Origin: Paracoccus shanxieyensis | GTDB lineage: Bacteria; Pseudomonadota; Alphaproteobacteria; Rhodobacterales; Rhodobacteraceae | Length of the DNA: 64,000 nt | Direction of reading: 5' to 3' | NCBI RefSeq assembly: GCF_009711265.1 | Contig: NZ_WMII01000010.1 | Span: 1-64,000, forward strand | In this document: one piece after another, positions 1-10,338 of the stretch | Position numbering within the stretch: position 1 is the stretch's first letter | Layout of the letters: the number at the start of each line of letters is the position of its first letter | Translations under genes and position numbers: made by a program | Notes under the pieces: model-generated | What the model was told of the DNA's origin: nothing | The model's input: only the letters and a program-made list of their open reading frames with translations | Database searches by the model: none

Positions 1-70
1 CATGAGCCTTGAAACGCTCGCCCGTGTGACCGACAATCCAACCGTCAGGCTGCCCGCCGTGGCCACCTGA
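1..70 (+). CDS. possible 3' end of an upstream gene (partial)
   Basis: A frame open from the window edge ends at a TGA at 68-70; its last residues read ETLARVTDNPTVRLPAVAT. It may be the tail of a gene that starts before the window. An ATG at position 2 would otherwise give only 22 residues. Nothing in it identifies a family. Confidence 0.3.
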   Translation, partial: MSLETLARVTDNPTVRLPAVAT

Positions 71-156
71 ACAAGCCCTGACCTCTCCGAGGGTCGGCGC
101 TCCTACACCACGCCGCGGGGCACTATCGGCTTTCGTCCTATATGAAGGGATGGGCG

Positions 157-996
157 ATGCGGTTTTCCTCGACAGACAATTACGTGGCGCCACCGGAATT
201 GGCTGTGGCGGTCAACGCAGCCATCACGCTGGAGCGTCCGCTGCTGGTCAAGGGTGAGCCGGGCACCGGAAAGACCGAGCTGGCGCGGCAGGTTGCGGCC
301 AGCCTTGGCCTGCCGATGCTGGAATGGAATGTAAAATCAACCACCCGCGCCCAGCAGGGGCTTTACGAATACGATGCCGTCTCGCGCCTGCGCGACAGCC
401 AGTTGGGCGATGCCCGCGTGCATGACATCGCCAATTATATCCGCAAAGGCAAACTGTGGCAGGCCTTCGAGGCCGAAGGCAAAGTCGTGCTGCTGATCGA
501 CGAAATCGACAAGGCCGATATCGAATTTCCCAACGATCTGCTGCAGGAACTGGATCGGATGGAATTTCACGTCTACGAGACCGGCCAGACGATTCGCGCC
601 CGGCACCGGCCAGTGGTCATCATCACCTCGAACAATGAAAAGGAATTGCCGGACGCCTTTTTGCGCCGCTGCTTTTTCCATTACATCCGCTTTCCCGATG
701 CCGAGACGCTGAAACGCATCGTCGATGTGCATTATCCCGGCCTGAAACTGCGGCTGCTGGATGAGGCGCTGAGCCAGTTTCTGGACCTGCGCGAGGTGCA
801 GGGGCTGAAGAAGAAGCCCTCGACCAGCGAGCTCCTGGACTGGCTGAAGCTGATCCTTGCCGAGGATCTGTCGCCCGAGGATCTGAAGCGGCCCGCCGAT
901 CAGATGCTGCCCAAGCTGCACGGGGCCTTGCTGAAGAACGAACAGGATGTGTCGATGTTTGAACGGCTGGCCTTCATGGCACGGAGGCAACGATGA
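157..996 (+). CDS. MoxR-family AAA+ ATPase
   Basis: A 279-residue AAA+ ATPase of the MoxR type, a group that usually acts as a chaperone helping metal or cofactor insertion or complex assembly. The Walker A motif GEPGTGKTEL lies near residue 36, Walker B appears as VVLLIDEIDKAD, and the sensor region as VIITSNNEKELPDAFLRRC. The ATG at 157 is preferred over an in-frame ATG at 142 because AAGGGA stands just before it. MoxR genes often sit beside a VWA-domain gene; here the next gene is a GNAT acetyltransferase whose ATG overlaps this stop. The VWA partner, if any, is outside the window. Confidence 0.85.
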   Translation: MRFSSTDNYVAPPELAVAVNAAITLERPLLVKGEPGTGKTELARQVAASLGLPMLEWNVKSTTRAQQGLYEYDAVSRLRDSQLGDARVHDIANYIRKGKLWQAFEAEGKVVLLIDEIDKADIEFPNDLLQELDRMEFHVYETGQTIRARHRPVVIITSNNEKELPDAFLRRCFFHYIRFPDAETLKRIVDVHYPGLKLRLLDEALSQFLDLREVQGLKKKPSTSELLDWLKLILAEDLSPEDLKRPADQMLPKLHGALLKNEQDVSMFERLAFMARRQR

Positions 997-1430
997 TTCG
1001 TCCGCTGCATCCCGACGATCGCGCCGCGTGGCAGGCGCTTTATCAGGGCTATCAGGGCTTTTACGGTTTCCACGACCGCCCGCAAGAGTTCTATGACCGG
1101 GCCTTTGCGCGGCTGATCTCGGGTCAGGCGGGGGATTTCCACGGGCTTGTCTATGACGACGGCGGCTTGCTGGGGCTGGTGCATTACGTCTTTCACCCGA
1201 ACCTGTGGCGCGATGAGGGGGTCTGCTATCTGCAGGACCTGTTCACCTCGCAGGCGGCGCGCGGCAAGGGGGTCGGGCGCGCGCTGATCCAGTCCGTCTA
1301 TGACGCGGCGGATGCGGCGGGCGTGCCGACTGTCTATTGGCTGACGGCCGAGGACAATTATGCCGGGCGGATGCTTTACGACCGCGTGGGCCGCAAATCG
1401 CCCTTTATCCGCTATAATCGCCCGGTCTAG
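993..1430 (+). CDS. GNAT-family N-acetyltransferase
   Basis: A 145-residue acetyltransferase of the GNAT fold, which moves an acetyl group from acetyl-CoA to an amine; the substrate cannot be told. The acetyl-CoA loop is visible as QAARGKGVGRALI near residues 88-100, and the C-terminal part (VYWLTAEDNYAGRMLYDRVG) is typical of the family. The ATG overlaps the TGA of the moxR gene by four bases and has GGAGG in front of it, so the two are probably translated together. Confidence 0.85.
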   Translation: MIRPLHPDDRAAWQALYQGYQGFYGFHDRPQEFYDRAFARLISGQAGDFHGLVYDDGGLLGLVHYVFHPNLWRDEGVCYLQDLFTSQAARGKGVGRALIQSVYDAADAAGVPTVYWLTAEDNYAGRMLYDRVGRKSPFIRYNRPV

Positions 1431-1433
1431 ACG

Positions 1434-2266
1434 GTGGACCAGCAGGCCCGGTTTTCGCGCTTCAAGGCGCTGCATGACGGGCCGGGGGCATTCGTCATGC
1501 CCAATCCATGGGATGCGGGTTCGGCCCGGCTGTTGGCCAGTCTTGGCTTTGACGCTTTGGCCACGACCAGTGCCGGGCTGGCATTCTCCAAGGGCTGTCG
1601 CGACGGCGCGATGACGCGCGATCAGATCCTGACCAATGCCGCCCAGATCGTGGCGGCGACGGATCTGCCGGTCTCGGCGATCTTGAAAACGGCTTCGGCA
1701 TCTTGCCCGAGGCCTGCGCGCAGACCGTCCGGCTGGCCTGCGACATCGGGCTGGTCGGCGGCTCGATCGAGGATGCGACGGGCGATCCTGATGCGCCGAT
1801 CCACGATCTGTCGCTGGCGGTCGAGCGCGTGCAGGCCGCAGCCGAGGCTGTCGACGGCTTGCCGTTTCTGCTGACGGCGCGGGCCGAGAATTTTCTGTGG
1901 GACCGGCCCGATCTGGACGACACGATCCGCCGGCTGCAAGCCTTTTCGGCGGCGGGCGCGCAGGTGCTTTATGCGCCGGGCCTGCCCGATCTGGACGCGA
2001 TCCGCACGGTCTGCGCTGAACTGGACCGCCCTGTCAATGTGGTGATGGGGCTGAAGGGGCCGGTCTATACGGTGGATGAACTGGCCCGCGCGGGTGTGCG
2101 CCGGGTCAGCGTCGGCGGCTCATTCGCGCGCGCCGCCTTGGCCGGGCTGATGCGCGCCGCCGAGGAAGTGCGCCAGCACGGCACCTTCGGCTATGCCGAT
2201 GCGGCACTGCCGGGGGCAAGAATAGCCGCGATCATGGCAGACAGCCCGGGCCGCGACCGCGTATGA
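1434..2266 (+). pseudogene. isocitrate lyase/PEP mutase-family protein, frameshifted
   Basis: Two overlapping frames together spell one protein of about 277 residues of the isocitrate lyase/phosphoenolpyruvate mutase superfamily, close to the oxaloacetate decarboxylase/carboxyvinyl-phosphonate mutase-like group. The first frame starts at a GTG at 1434 and carries FVMPNPWDAGSARLLASLG and ATTSAGLAFSKG. The second resumes with ILPEACAQTVRLA and holds GGSIEDATGD and LPFLLTARAENF. At about 1678-1682 the sequence reads GTCTCGGCGATCTTGAAAAC; one extra C after GGC would restore S-A-D-L-E-N-G-F-G, a motif expected for this family. It is either a recent one-base deletion or a sequencing error. Confidence 0.75.
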
Positions 2267-2269
2267 AAA

Positions 2270-2289
2270 GGGCGCCCCAAGGGGCGCCC
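2270..2289 (-). terminator. hairpin terminator between convergent genes
   Basis: GGGCGCCCC-AA-GGGGCGCCC is a perfect 9-bp stem. On the minus strand it is followed by CTTTTC, so it best serves the lytic transglycosylase gene that ends at 2312. Confidence 0.7.
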
Positions 2290-2311
2290 GTCATCGTGGC
2301 AATGGCCGCGT

Positions 2312-2803
2312 TCAGCGCAGGCCGGTGGCGTCCAGAAGGCCCTTCTTCTTCGCCTCATAGTAGTAACCGCGCGAATACCACTTCACGGCATCGTCCTTGT
2401 CGCCTTCGGCAACCATATAGGCGCCGCGCAGATATTTGACGCCGTATTTCAGGTTGGTTTCCGCATCCAGCAGGCCGTTGGCCGAGCCCTGATAGCCCAT
2501 GCCGCGCGCGGTCGCGGGCAGGATCTGCATCAGCCCGTAATAGGGGCCGTTGCGGGCGCCGGGGCGATGGGTCGATTCGCGCACAACCACGCGTTGCACC
2601 AGATCGACGGGAACCTGATACTCGGCGGCGTATTTCTGGATCAGCCCACGCAGCTCCGGCGTCTCGTTCGGATGCAGCGCGGTCTGCGCCTGCGCGGCGC
2701 GCGGCTCGACCAGATAGCGCTTGTCGGGATCAACAGTGTTGTCGCCACAGGCGCTTAGCGCAATGACGCTGCCCACCAGCATCAAACGGATCGTCCAGAT
2801 CAT
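2312..2803 (-). CDS. lytic transglycosylase (SLT domain), lipoprotein
   Basis: A 163-residue peptidoglycan lytic transglycosylase, which cleaves the MurNAc-GlcNAc bond in the periplasm. A short hydrophobic leader ends in a lipobox-like ALSAC, with the cysteine near residue 19, so it is probably membrane-anchored. The SLT fold is shown by VVRESTHRP (catalytic Glu) and YYGLMQILPATARGMGY. The C-terminal repeats NLKYGVKYLRG and AVKWYSRGYYYEAKKKG match the family. It stands alone, facing the frameshifted gene and lying beyond the terminator region of lpdA. Confidence 0.88.
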   Translation of the reverse strand: MIWTIRLMLVGSVIALSACGDNTVDPDKRYLVEPRAAQAQTALHPNETPELRGLIQKYAAEYQVPVDLVQRVVVRESTHRPGARNGPYYGLMQILPATARGMGYQGSANGLLDAETNLKYGVKYLRGAYMVAEGDKDDAVKWYSRGYYYEAKKKGLLDATGLR

Positions 2804-2871
2804 GTTGCCCTCGTGTTTCTTGTTGTCACCGATAAGCCACAGGTCGGGAATTTCAGGAAATCAAAAGAACA

Positions 2872-2895
2872 GGGCCACCCGAGGTCGGATGGCCC
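2872..2895 (-). terminator. probable terminator after lpdA
   Basis: GGGCCA and TGGCCC arms flank a G/C-rich interior that pairs further. Read on the minus strand it is followed by TGTTCTTTTG, downstream of the lpdA stop. Confidence 0.5.
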
Positions 2896-2947
2896 TTCGG
2901 CAATAAATCGCCGGTTGTATTTCGGGGTTTAGGTGAAAAACCGCCGA

Positions 2948-4342
2948 TCAGACGTGGATCGCACCATCGCCGCAGGCCAAAGCCGCCTCGCGCACCGCTT
3001 CCGAGGTGGTCGGATGGGCGTGGCAGGTCAGCGCGATATCCTGCGCCGAGGCCCCGAATTCCATTGCCACGCAGATCTCGTGAATCATCTCACCGGCATT
3101 CGGGCCGATGATATGGCAACCCAGCACGCGGTCGGTATCGGCATCGACGATCAGCTTGACGAAGCCGTCGCCCTGAAACACCGCCTTGGCGCGGGCATTG
3201 CCCAGAAACGGGAACTTGCCGACCTTGACCTTGCGGCCGGTTTCCTTGGCGGCTTCTTCGGTCAGGCCGACGCTGGCCACTTCGGGCGTGGTATAGATCA
3301 CGCCGGGGATGACCGCGTAATTCACATGGCCATGCTTGCCCGCGATGACTTCGGCGACCGCCATGCCCTCATCTTCGGCCTTGTGGGCCAGCATCGGGCC
3401 GGGAACGGCGTCGCCGATGGCATAGACGCCTTTCACCGAGGTCTGCCAGTGATCGTCGATCTTGACGAAGCCACGCTCGGTCAGCTCGACGCCCAGCTTG
3501 TCCAGCCCCAGACCTTCGACGAAGGGACGGCGGCCGGTGGCGACCAGCACCGTTTCGGCCTCGATGGTCTGTTCACTGTCATCCTTGCGCAGCTTGTAGG
3601 TGACTTTTGCCGTGCCATTGTCGGTGGCGACGCCCGAAACCGCGGCGCCCAGCACGAATTTCAGGCCCTGCTTGGTCAGGATCTTCTGGAACTGCTTTTG
3701 CACCTCGCCGTCCATGCCGGGGGTGATGGCGTCCAGATATTCGACCACCGTGACCTCGGCGCCCAGACGCGCATAGACCGAGCCAAGCTCAAGCCCGATC
3801 ACGCCCGCGCCGATGACGACCATCGACTTGGGGATCTTCGGCAATTCCAGCGCGCCGGTGCTGTCGACGACCACGCCGCCCGCATTGTCGACCTCGACGC
3901 CCTTCAGCGACGACGGCACCGACCCCGAGGCGATGACGATGTTCTTGGTCTCATAAACGGTCTCGCCGACCTTGACCTTGCCCGCTGCCTCGATGCTGGC
4001 CCAGCCTTTCAGCCAGTCGATCTTGTTCTTCTTGAACAGGAATTCGATGCCCTTGGTGTTCGTGCCGACGGTTTCGGCCTTGTAGCCCAGCATCTTGGCC
4101 CAATCGACTTCGACATGCGCGCCCATCAGGCCCATCTTTTCAAAGTTCTCATGCGTTTCATGCAGCATGTGGCTGGCATGAAGCATGGCCTTCGAGGGGA
4201 TGCAGCCCACGTTCAGACAGGTTCCGCCCAGCGTCTCGCGCCCTTCAACGCAGGCGACCTTCAGACCCAGCTGGGCCGCGCGGATCGCGCAGACATAGCC
4301 GCCGGGGCCGGCGCCGATAACGATCAGATCATAGGTGGACAT
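2948..4342 (-). CDS. lpdA: dihydrolipoamide dehydrogenase (E3)
   Basis: A 464-residue flavoprotein that re-oxidises the dihydrolipoyl groups of 2-oxo-acid dehydrogenase complexes with NAD+. Visible parts are the N-terminal FAD site ([20 protein letters not shown]), the redox disulfide [14 protein letters not shown], the NAD site ([20 protein letters not shown]) and the C-terminal dimer/catalytic motif [13 protein letters not shown]. The ATG at 4342 is chosen because it begins the FAD fold directly; an upstream ATG at 4375 would add eleven unlikely residues. It closes the suc gene block, so it is most likely the E3 of 2-oxoglutarate dehydrogenase, although it could also serve pyruvate dehydrogenase. 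Confidence 0.96.
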   Translation of the reverse strand: MSTYDLIVIGAGPGGYVCAIRAAQLGLKVACVEGRETLGGTCLNVGCIPSKAMLHASHMLHETHENFEKMGLMGAHVEVDWAKMLGYKAETVGTNTKGIEFLFKKNKIDWLKGWASIEAAGKVKVGETVYETKNIVIASGSVPSSLKGVEVDNAGGVVVDSTGALELPKIPKSMVVIGAGVIGLELGSVYARLGAEVTVVEYLDAITPGMDGEVQKQFQKILTKQGLKFVLGAAVSGVATDNGTAKVTYKLRKDDSEQTIEAETVLVATGRRPFVEGLGLDKLGVELTERGFVKIDDHWQTSVKGVYAIGDAVPGPMLAHKAEDEGMAVAEVIAGKHGHVNYAVIPGVIYTTPEVASVGLTEEAAKETGRKVKVGKFPFLGNARAKAVFQGDGFVKLIVDADTDRVLGCHIIGPNAGEMIHEICVAMEFGASAQDIALTCHAHPTTSEAVREAALACGDGAIHV

Positions 4343-4439
4343 CAGTTTATCCTCGTTCAGCAGGTCTTGTGGCATCTGGCCACTGTTAAGAAATCTTGCA
4401 GGTCTGATCGCGGGCCGGGTCGGCTGGCGCAGCCGTCCC

Positions 4440-4829
4440 TTACATCAAAGACGCCACGATCATGGTCATGGTCGAAAGAAAGCCCACCGCCCAGATCACC
4501 GAACGCCACGGCGTCCAGCCATAGGCATAGGCCGGGACATAGGCGATGCGGGCCAGCAGATACAGCCATGCGCACAGCACGGTCAGCGGGCTGCCATTAT
4601 CCGTCAGGGCCACCAGCACGACGGCGATGGTGAACAGGATCAGCCCCTCGAAATGGTTGTCCACCGCCCGCCGCAGCCGCCCCGTCCGGGCGGAAAGCTG
4701 CGGCTGGGTGTCGCGCGGCCCGGCATTCCACTTCGGGCCGACATCGCCGTTCATCGAAATCGCCGCAATGCCGATCTGCGCCGCCTGCAGCAGCGCGGCC
4801 AAGGCAAGGGCGGTGGTTTCTGCTGCCAT
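4440..4829 (-). CDS. MAPEG-family membrane protein
   Basis: A 129-residue protein with about four hydrophobic segments and the MAPEG-type pattern: an N-terminal helix ([14 protein letters not shown]), a polar loop with [19 protein letters not shown], then [23 protein letters not shown] proteins are small membrane proteins, some with glutathione-dependent activity; for bacterial members like this the substrate is unknown. The start ATG at 4829 shares one base with the stop of the upstream small gene (TGATG), so the two are probably coupled. Confidence 0.75.
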   Translation of the reverse strand: MAAETTALALAALLQAAQIGIAAISMNGDVGPKWNAGPRDTQPQLSARTGRLRRAVDNHFEGLILFTIAVVLVALTDNGSPLTVLCAWLYLLARIAYVPAYAYGWTPWRSVIWAVGFLSTMTMIVASLM

Positions 4830-5086
4830 CAGGCGGTCTCCACAAGGTGAAATTCGGCATCCGACACGCCGGCCTGACTGTTGAACACGGCGGCGGCCTG
4901 ACCCAGATATTCCTGCGCCTTTGCGGCATTGCCGACCTGATACAGCGCCCATGCGCTGCCATCGCCCTCACGCCAAAGCTGCAGCAGCGACAGGCCGTTA
5001 TTGCCGCGGTCTTCGGCATCGGCGTCGAACTGGGTCTTGAAGCGGGCGAAGTCGCTGATGGTGTAGCGGGCGATCATCTGGGTCAT
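4829..5086 (-). CDS. conserved small protein of unknown function
   Basis: An 85-residue protein that I cannot assign to a characterised family. It begins MTQMIARYTISDFARFKTQF and continues through a region that may fold as a small alpha/beta (ferredoxin-like) domain, as seen in several DUF families that resemble heme- or quinone-binding monooxygenases; that is a guess from the pattern only. It has no signal peptide or cysteines. It lies between sucB and the MAPEG gene on the same strand and its stop overlaps the MAPEG start by one base. Confidence 0.7.
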   Translation of the reverse strand: MTQMIARYTISDFARFKTQFDADAEDRGNNGLSLLQLWREGDGSAWALYQVGNAAKAQEYLGQAAAVFNSQAGVSDAEFHLVETA

Positions 5087-5212
5087 GGTTCACTCTTTCC
5101 TTGGCGGGCCGACCAGAACGGGCGGCATATCGGCTCAACCAAGGGAGCCCCGAAAGAGTTGCGGCCCCAAGGGGAGAAGGCGGGGGCACGTCATGCGCGC
5201 CCCCGGCCGGGA

Positions 5213-6754
5213 TCACAGATCCATCAGCAGGCGGCGCGGGTCTTCCAGCGCTTCCTTGACGCGCACGAGGAAGGTGACGGCGCCCTTGCCGTCGACGATG
5301 CGGTGGTCATAGCTCAGCGCCAGATACATCATCGGGCGGATGACGATCTGACCGTTCACCACGACCGGACGGTCCTGGATCTTGTGCATGCCCAGAATAC
5401 CCGATTGCGGCGGGTTCAGGATGGGCGAGGACATCAGCGAGCCATAGACGCCACCGTTCGAGATGGTGAAGGTGCCGCCCTGCATTTCCGCCATGGTCAG
5501 CTTGCCGTCGCGGCCCTTCGCGCCCAATGCGCCGATTTCCTTTTCGATCTGGGCAAAGGACTTCTGGTCGGCATCGCGCACGACCGGAACCACCAGACCG
5601 TTCGGCGTGCCGACAGCCACGCCCATATGGACGAAATGCTTGTAGACGACATCGCCGCCGTCGATCTCGGCATTGACCTCGGGCACTTCTTTCAGCGCGT
5701 GGCAGCAGGCCTTCACGAAGAAGGACATGAAGCCCAGCTTGACCTTGTGCTTCTTCTCGAACTGGTCCTTGTAGGCGTTGCGCAGGTCCATGACGCCCGA
5801 CATGTCCACCTCATTATAGGTGGTCAGCATGGCGGCGGTGTTCTGCGCGTCCTTCAGGCGACGGGCAATGGTGGCACGCAGGCGGGTCATCTTGACGCGC
5901 TCTTCGCGGGCGGCATCATCCGCCGACGAGGGCGCACGCGGTGCCGCTGCCGGAGCCGGGGCCGAGGAGGACGAAGCCGGTGCAGAGCCCGCCCGCGCCA
6001 CGTCTTCCTTCATCACGCGGCCATCGCGGCCGGTGCCGGTGACGGCATCGCGCGAGATGCCGCCTTCGGCCATGGCTTTCTTGGCCGAGGGCGCATCCTC
6101 GACATCCTTGGATGCGGATTTCTCTGCGGGGGCAGGGGCCTCGGCTTCTGCCTTCGGTTCGGATTTCTGCTCGGACTTCGCCGTGGCTGCGCCAGCCGCG
6201 CCTTCGGTGATGATGGCCAGCTTGGCCGTGGCATCGACCGTGGCGCCTTCTTCGGCCAGAATCTCGGCCAGCACGCCCGAGGCGGGGGCCGGAACCTCGA
6301 CCGACACCTTGTCGGTTTCCAGCTCGCACAGCATCTCGTCCTGCTGGACGGCATCGCCGACCTTCTTGAACCAGGTTGCCACGGTGGCTTCGGTCACGCT
6401 TTCGCCCAGAGTGGGCACCATCACGTCAACGGATTTTCCGCTCATCTTCTTTTGTCCTTCCTGGGGCTCGGCGCCCGTCTCTGCCTTGGGCAACATTTCC
6501 TCGGGGCCTGCATTCCCCTGTTCTGCGATCTGGGCAAGCAGGGCGTTCGGCGTGACCGTCTCGCCCTCGGACGCGACGATCTCGGCCAGCTTGCCGGCGA
6601 CAGGGGACGGCACTTCGACCGTCACCTTATCGGTTTCCAGCTCGCACAGCATTTCATCCACCGCGACCGTGTCGCCCGGTTTTTTGAACCAGGTGGCGAC
6701 GGTCGCTTCGGAGACTGACTCCCCCAGTGCGGGGACGCGGACTTCAACGGCCAT
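5213..6754 (-). CDS. sucB: 2-oxoglutarate dehydrogenase E2, dihydrolipoyllysine succinyltransferase, two lipoyl domains
   Basis: A 513-residue E2 component that transfers the succinyl group from lipoate to CoA. Two near-identical lipoyl domains are present, with the lipoylated lysines in ETDKVTVEV (K43) and ETDKVSVEV (K149). They are followed by Ala/Pro/Glu-rich linkers, a peripheral subunit-binding domain ([19 protein letters not shown]) and the catalytic domain ending near [20 protein letters not shown], which holds the active-site His and Asp. E. coli SucB has only one lipoyl domain. An internal ATG at 6445 with a good AGGAAGG site would give a one-lipoyl form. The start lies one base after the sucA stop. 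Confidence 0.96.
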   Translation of the reverse strand: MAVEVRVPALGESVSEATVATWFKKPGDTVAVDEMLCELETDKVTVEVPSPVAGKLAEIVASEGETVTPNALLAQIAEQGNAGPEEMLPKAETGAEPQEGQKKMSGKSVDVMVPTLGESVTEATVATWFKKVGDAVQQDEMLCELETDKVSVEVPAPASGVLAEILAEEGATVDATAKLAIITEGAAGAATAKSEQKSEPKAEAEAPAPAEKSASKDVEDAPSAKKAMAEGGISRDAVTGTGRDGRVMKEDVARAGSAPASSSSAPAPAAAPRAPSSADDAAREERVKMTRLRATIARRLKDAQNTAAMLTTYNEVDMSGVMDLRNAYKDQFEKKHKVKLGFMSFFVKACCHALKEVPEVNAEIDGGDVVYKHFVHMGVAVGTPNGLVVPVVRDADQKSFAQIEKEIGALGAKGRDGKLTMAEMQGGTFTISNGGVYGSLMSSPILNPPQSGILGMHKIQDRPVVVNGQIVIRPMMYLALSYDHRIVDGKGAVTFLVRVKEALEDPRRLLMDL

Positions 6755-6755
6755 G

Positions 6756-9725
6756 TTACGCCCCGACGGTGATGGCTTCGTCGACAAGCGCCTGCTGTTC
6801 GGCCTTGTGACGCGATGCCAGACCCGTGGCGGGCGAGGCGGCGGCGGCGCGACCGACATAGCGCGGGCGGCCATGCTTGGCGCCGATCCGGCCAAGAACC
6901 CATTCGATGTTCGGCTCGACGAAACTCCAGCCGCCCATGTTCTTGGGCTCTTCCTGACACCAGACGATTTCGGCGTCCTTGAAGCGCTCCAGCTCTTTCG
7001 ACAGCGATTGCGCCGGGAAGGGATAGAACTGCTCAAGCCGCATCAGATACACATCGTCGATGCCCGCCGCATCCCGTGCCTGCAGCAGATCGTAATAGAC
7101 CTTGCCCGAGCACAGGACGACGCGACGGATCTCATTGTCCGCCTTCAGCTTGGTCTCCGAGCCGCCGCCATATTCGGCGCTGTCCCACAGCACGCGGTGG
7201 AAATTCGAGCCGGTCTGGAACTCATCCGCCTGCGAAATCGCCAGCGGGTGACGCAGCAGCGATTTCGGCGTCATCAGCATCAGCGGCTTGCGGAACGGAC
7301 GCTTCAGCTGACGGCGCAGGATGTGGAAATAGTTCGCGGGCGTGGTGCAGTTCGCGACGATCCAGTTATCCTCGGCGCACATCTGCAACCAGCGTTCCAG
7401 CCGGGCCGAGCTGTGTTCGGGGCCCTGACCTTCATAGCCATGCGGCATCAGCACCACGAGGCCCGACATCCGCAGCCATTTCTTTTCGCCCGAGTTGATG
7501 AACTGGTCGAACATGATCTGCGCGCCGTTGGCGAAGTCGCCGAACTGGGCTTCCCACAGGGTCAGCGTGTTCGGTTCCGCCAGCGAATAGCCGTATTCAA
7601 AGCCCAGCACCGCGTATTCCGACAGCATCGAATCGATGACTTCGTAACGCGCCTGCCCGCCCCGGATGTGGTTCAGCGGATAATAGCGTTCCTCGGTCAC
7701 CTGATTGATGAAGGCCGAATGGCGCTGCGAGAAGGTGCCGCGGGTCGAATCCTGACCTGCCAGACGCACCGGGCTGCCTTCGACCAGAAGCGAGCCGAAG
7801 GCCATCGCCTCGGCGGTGGCCCAGTCGAAGCCCTTGCCGCTTTCAAACATCTGCTTTTTCGATTCCAGCAGACGGCCCACGGTCTTGTGCAGCTCGAACC
7901 CGTCGGGCACGCGGGTCAGCGCGGTGCCGATGTCCGCCATCGTGTCGGGCGAGATGCCGGTGGTGCCGGCATTGTATTCCTCGCCCTCGATCTCAAGGCC
8001 CGACCATTTGCCGTCCAGCCAGTCGGCCTTGTTCGGCTTGAAGTTCTTGCCGACCTCGAATTCCTCGTTGAGATGCGCCTGGAAGGCGGCCTTCATCTCT
8101 TCGATCTCGCCTTCCGGGACCAGCCCGTCGGCGACCAGACGGTCGGTGTAAAGCTGCAGCGTGGTCTTGTGGCTTTTGATGTTCTTGTACATCGCCGGGT
8201 TGGTGAACATCGGCTCATCGCCTTCGTTGTGACCGAAGCGGCGATAGCAGATGATGTCCAGAACCACGTCCTTGTGGAACTTCTGCCGGAACTCGATGGC
8301 GACGCGCGCGGCATGGACCACGGCTTCCGGATCGTCCCCGTTGACGTGGAAGATCGGCGCTTCGACCATCAGCGCGATATCCGTGCAATAGGGCGAGGTG
8401 CGGCTGAAATGCGGCGCCGTGGTGAACCCGATCTGGTTGTTCACGACGACATGGACCGTGCCGCCGGTGCGGTGGCCGCGAATGCCCGAAAGCTGGAAGC
8501 ATTCCGCAACCACGCCCTGACCGGCAAAGGCCGCATCGCCATGCAGCAGGATCGGCAGAACCGCCATGCGATGGGTCTGGTCGGACAGCTGGTCCTGCTT
8601 GGCGCGGACCTTGCCCAGCACGACGGGATTCACCGCCTCGAGGTGGCTGGGGTTCGCGGTCAGCGACAGGTGGACGGTGTTGTCGTCGAAGGTGCGGTCC
8701 GAGGATGCGCCAAGGTGGTATTTCACATCGCCCGAGCCATCCACGTCGTCGGGCTTGTAGCTGCCGCCCTGGAATTCGTGGAAGATCGCGCGATAGGGCT
8801 TGTTCAGCACATTGGCCAGCACCGACAGACGGCCGCGGTGCGGCATCCCGAAGACGACTTCCTTGACGCCAAGCGCGCCGCCGCGCTTGATGATCTGCTC
8901 CAGCGCCGGGATCAGCGCCTCGCCCCCGTCAAGGCCAAAGCGTTTCGTGCCCATGTATTTGACATGCAGGAACTTTTCAAAGCCCTCGGCCTCGACCAGC
9001 TTGTTCAGGATGGCGCGGCGGCCTTCGCGGGTGAACTGGATTTCCTTGCCATAACCCTCGATCCGCTCTTTCAGCCATGCGGCTTCTTCCGGGTTCGAGA
9101 TATGCATGAACTGGATCGCGAACGTGCCGCAATAGGTGCGGCGCATCAGATCGACGATCTGGCGGATCGAGGCGATCTGCAGACCCAGCACATTGTCGAT
9201 GAAGATCGGGCGGTCCAGATCGGCTTCGGTAAAGCCATAGGTCGCCGGGTTCAGCTCGCCATGGTCGGGGATGTCGCGCATCCCAAGCGGGTCCAGATCG
9301 GCATGCAGGTGGCCGCGGATGCGGAAGGCGCGGATCAGCATGATGGCGCGGATGCTGTCCAGCACGGCGCGCTTCAGCTGGTCATCGGACAGCTGCACGC
9401 CTTTTTCGCCCGCTTTGGCCGCGATCTTGTCCAGCGCGGCCTTGGCTTCGCCCTTGGGCAGCATCGGCCATTCGCCGGTCAGCGCCGAGGTGTTTTCATC
9501 CGACGGCACCGGCGGCCAGTCGGCGCGCAGCCAGCTGGCGCCCTTGGCTTCGCGGGTGACGGTGGCTTCGTCATCGCCTAGGCTGCGGAAAAAGGCATCC
9601 CATGCCTCATCGACAGCCCCGGGGTTCTGCGCCCACTGGCCGTAAAGCTGCTCGACATAGGCAGCGTTATGGCCTTGCAGGAAGCTTGAATCGTGAAAGG
9701 TCGAGTTGGGGGATTGATCGTTCAT
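6756..9725 (-). CDS. sucA: 2-oxoglutarate dehydrogenase E1 component
   Basis: A 989-residue thiamine-diphosphate enzyme that decarboxylates 2-oxoglutarate and succinylates the lipoyl group of E2. The N-terminus ([19 protein letters not shown]) is the E2-binding segment of this family. [30 protein letters not shown] and [15 protein letters not shown] mark the ThDP and metal sites. [20 protein letters not shown] and the C-terminal [15 protein letters not shown] are also diagnostic. The ATG at 9725 is chosen over an upstream in-frame codon because it starts at the conserved N-terminal helix. It precedes sucB by one base in the same operon. Confidence 0.97.
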   Translation of the reverse strand: MNDQSPNSTFHDSSFLQGHNAAYVEQLYGQWAQNPGAVDEAWDAFFRSLGDDEATVTREAKGASWLRADWPPVPSDENTSALTGEWPMLPKGEAKAALDKIAAKAGEKGVQLSDDQLKRAVLDSIRAIMLIRAFRIRGHLHADLDPLGMRDIPDHGELNPATYGFTEADLDRPIFIDNVLGLQIASIRQIVDLMRRTYCGTFAIQFMHISNPEEAAWLKERIEGYGKEIQFTREGRRAILNKLVEAEGFEKFLHVKYMGTKRFGLDGGEALIPALEQIIKRGGALGVKEVVFGMPHRGRLSVLANVLNKPYRAIFHEFQGGSYKPDDVDGSGDVKYHLGASSDRTFDDNTVHLSLTANPSHLEAVNPVVLGKVRAKQDQLSDQTHRMAVLPILLHGDAAFAGQGVVAECFQLSGIRGHRTGGTVHVVVNNQIGFTTAPHFSRTSPYCTDIALMVEAPIFHVNGDDPEAVVHAARVAIEFRQKFHKDVVLDIICYRRFGHNEGDEPMFTNPAMYKNIKSHKTTLQLYTDRLVADGLVPEGEIEEMKAAFQAHLNEEFEVGKNFKPNKADWLDGKWSGLEIEGEEYNAGTTGISPDTMADIGTALTRVPDGFELHKTVGRLLESKKQMFESGKGFDWATAEAMAFGSLLVEGSPVRLAGQDSTRGTFSQRHSAFINQVTEERYYPLNHIRGGQARYEVIDSMLSEYAVLGFEYGYSLAEPNTLTLWEAQFGDFANGAQIMFDQFINSGEKKWLRMSGLVVLMPHGYEGQGPEHSSARLERWLQMCAEDNWIVANCTTPANYFHILRRQLKRPFRKPLMLMTPKSLLRHPLAISQADEFQTGSNFHRVLWDSAEYGGGSETKLKADNEIRRVVLCSGKVYYDLLQARDAAGIDDVYLMRLEQFYPFPAQSLSKELERFKDAEIVWCQEEPKNMGGWSFVEPNIEWVLGRIGAKHGRPRYVGRAAAASPATGLASRHKAEQQALVDEAITVGA

Positions 9726-9843
9726 CTCTGATCGTCCAGTTGCTTGCCGTCGCGCTCTGGCGGCTGGGAAATTGGCGCTGTGGCGCGAGGGGACGCGCGG
9801 TAGGGGTCGTAGGCGGGCTGTGCGCAAGGGCTCATCATCGTTC

Positions 9844-10293
9844 TCATGCACAGATCACATCAATTTTCGCGGCACCGGGATCGTCATAGGGCGCCTCAAG
9901 CGGCAGGCGCACGATCTGTGCGACGCGCTTGCGTTCAAGGCTGCACAGCGCATGTGCGGCCTGCTGTTCGGCACCGGCGGGCGCGGTATGGGGCCGATAG
10001 ATCAGCCGCCATCCGGCATCGTTGCGGTTCACGGTGCGCACGGATTCCGCAGGCAGCCCGGTGCTGTGATGCAGATTGGTATTGGCCGGAACGCCGCCGC
10101 GCAGGATGTCGTCGGTGGGCGCGCGCCCACAGGCCGCAACCAGCACAAGCAGCACCAGGGCGGGCAAAGCACCCCGCTGATGGCCCCCCGCACAAGCCAC
10201 GGCCCGGCGCGAAGGCGCGGGCTGGGGCAGAGCGGCTATGATCGCGTTGCGGTCCAATTCATCCACCTGCGGCGGTTTTGGCGTGGCCCCCAC
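9844..10293 (-). CDS. hypothetical protein, probable lipoprotein, in the suc operon
   Basis: A reading frame of 149 residues between sucD and sucA on the same strand. A hydrophobic stretch ending LVLLVLVAACGR looks like a lipobox with the cysteine at residue 55. A start nearer to it, such as the GTG at 10200 (118 residues), would give a more normal lipoprotein leader; no site has a clear ribosome-binding sequence, so the start is uncertain. The C-terminal half (RVAQIVRLPLEAPYDDPGA) looks like real protein. No function can be named. Translation of a Cys-anchored product would place it at the outer face of the inner membrane or in the outer membrane. Confidence 0.6.
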   Translation of the reverse strand: MGATPKPPQVDELDRNAIIAALPQPAPSRRAVACAGGHQRGALPALVLLVLVAACGRAPTDDILRGGVPANTNLHHSTGLPAESVRTVNRNDAGWRLIYRPHTAPAGAEQQAAHALCSLERKRVAQIVRLPLEAPYDDPGAAKIDVICA

Positions 10294-10338
10294 AAGGTAG
10301 GCAGGGGCTACGCCTAAGTCAAAAGTCTTACGAAGACG

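Noticed and set aside
6443-6462. Internal ATG of sucB as the only true start
   Set aside because: The first 103 residues are a full lipoyl domain with a lipoylation motif, so the long form is real; the inner start is reported only as a possible second form.
5820-9581. Very long plus-strand open frame opposite sucB and sucA
   Set aside because: It lies antisense to two genes with complete catalytic motifs; long antisense frames are common in GC-rich DNA. Its product is His/Arg-rich without domains.
9772-10317. Plus-strand open frame overlapping the lipoprotein-like gene at 9844-10293
   Set aside because: No ribosome-binding site and no protein-like pattern; the minus-strand frame has a lipobox and lies in the operon direction, so that was kept.
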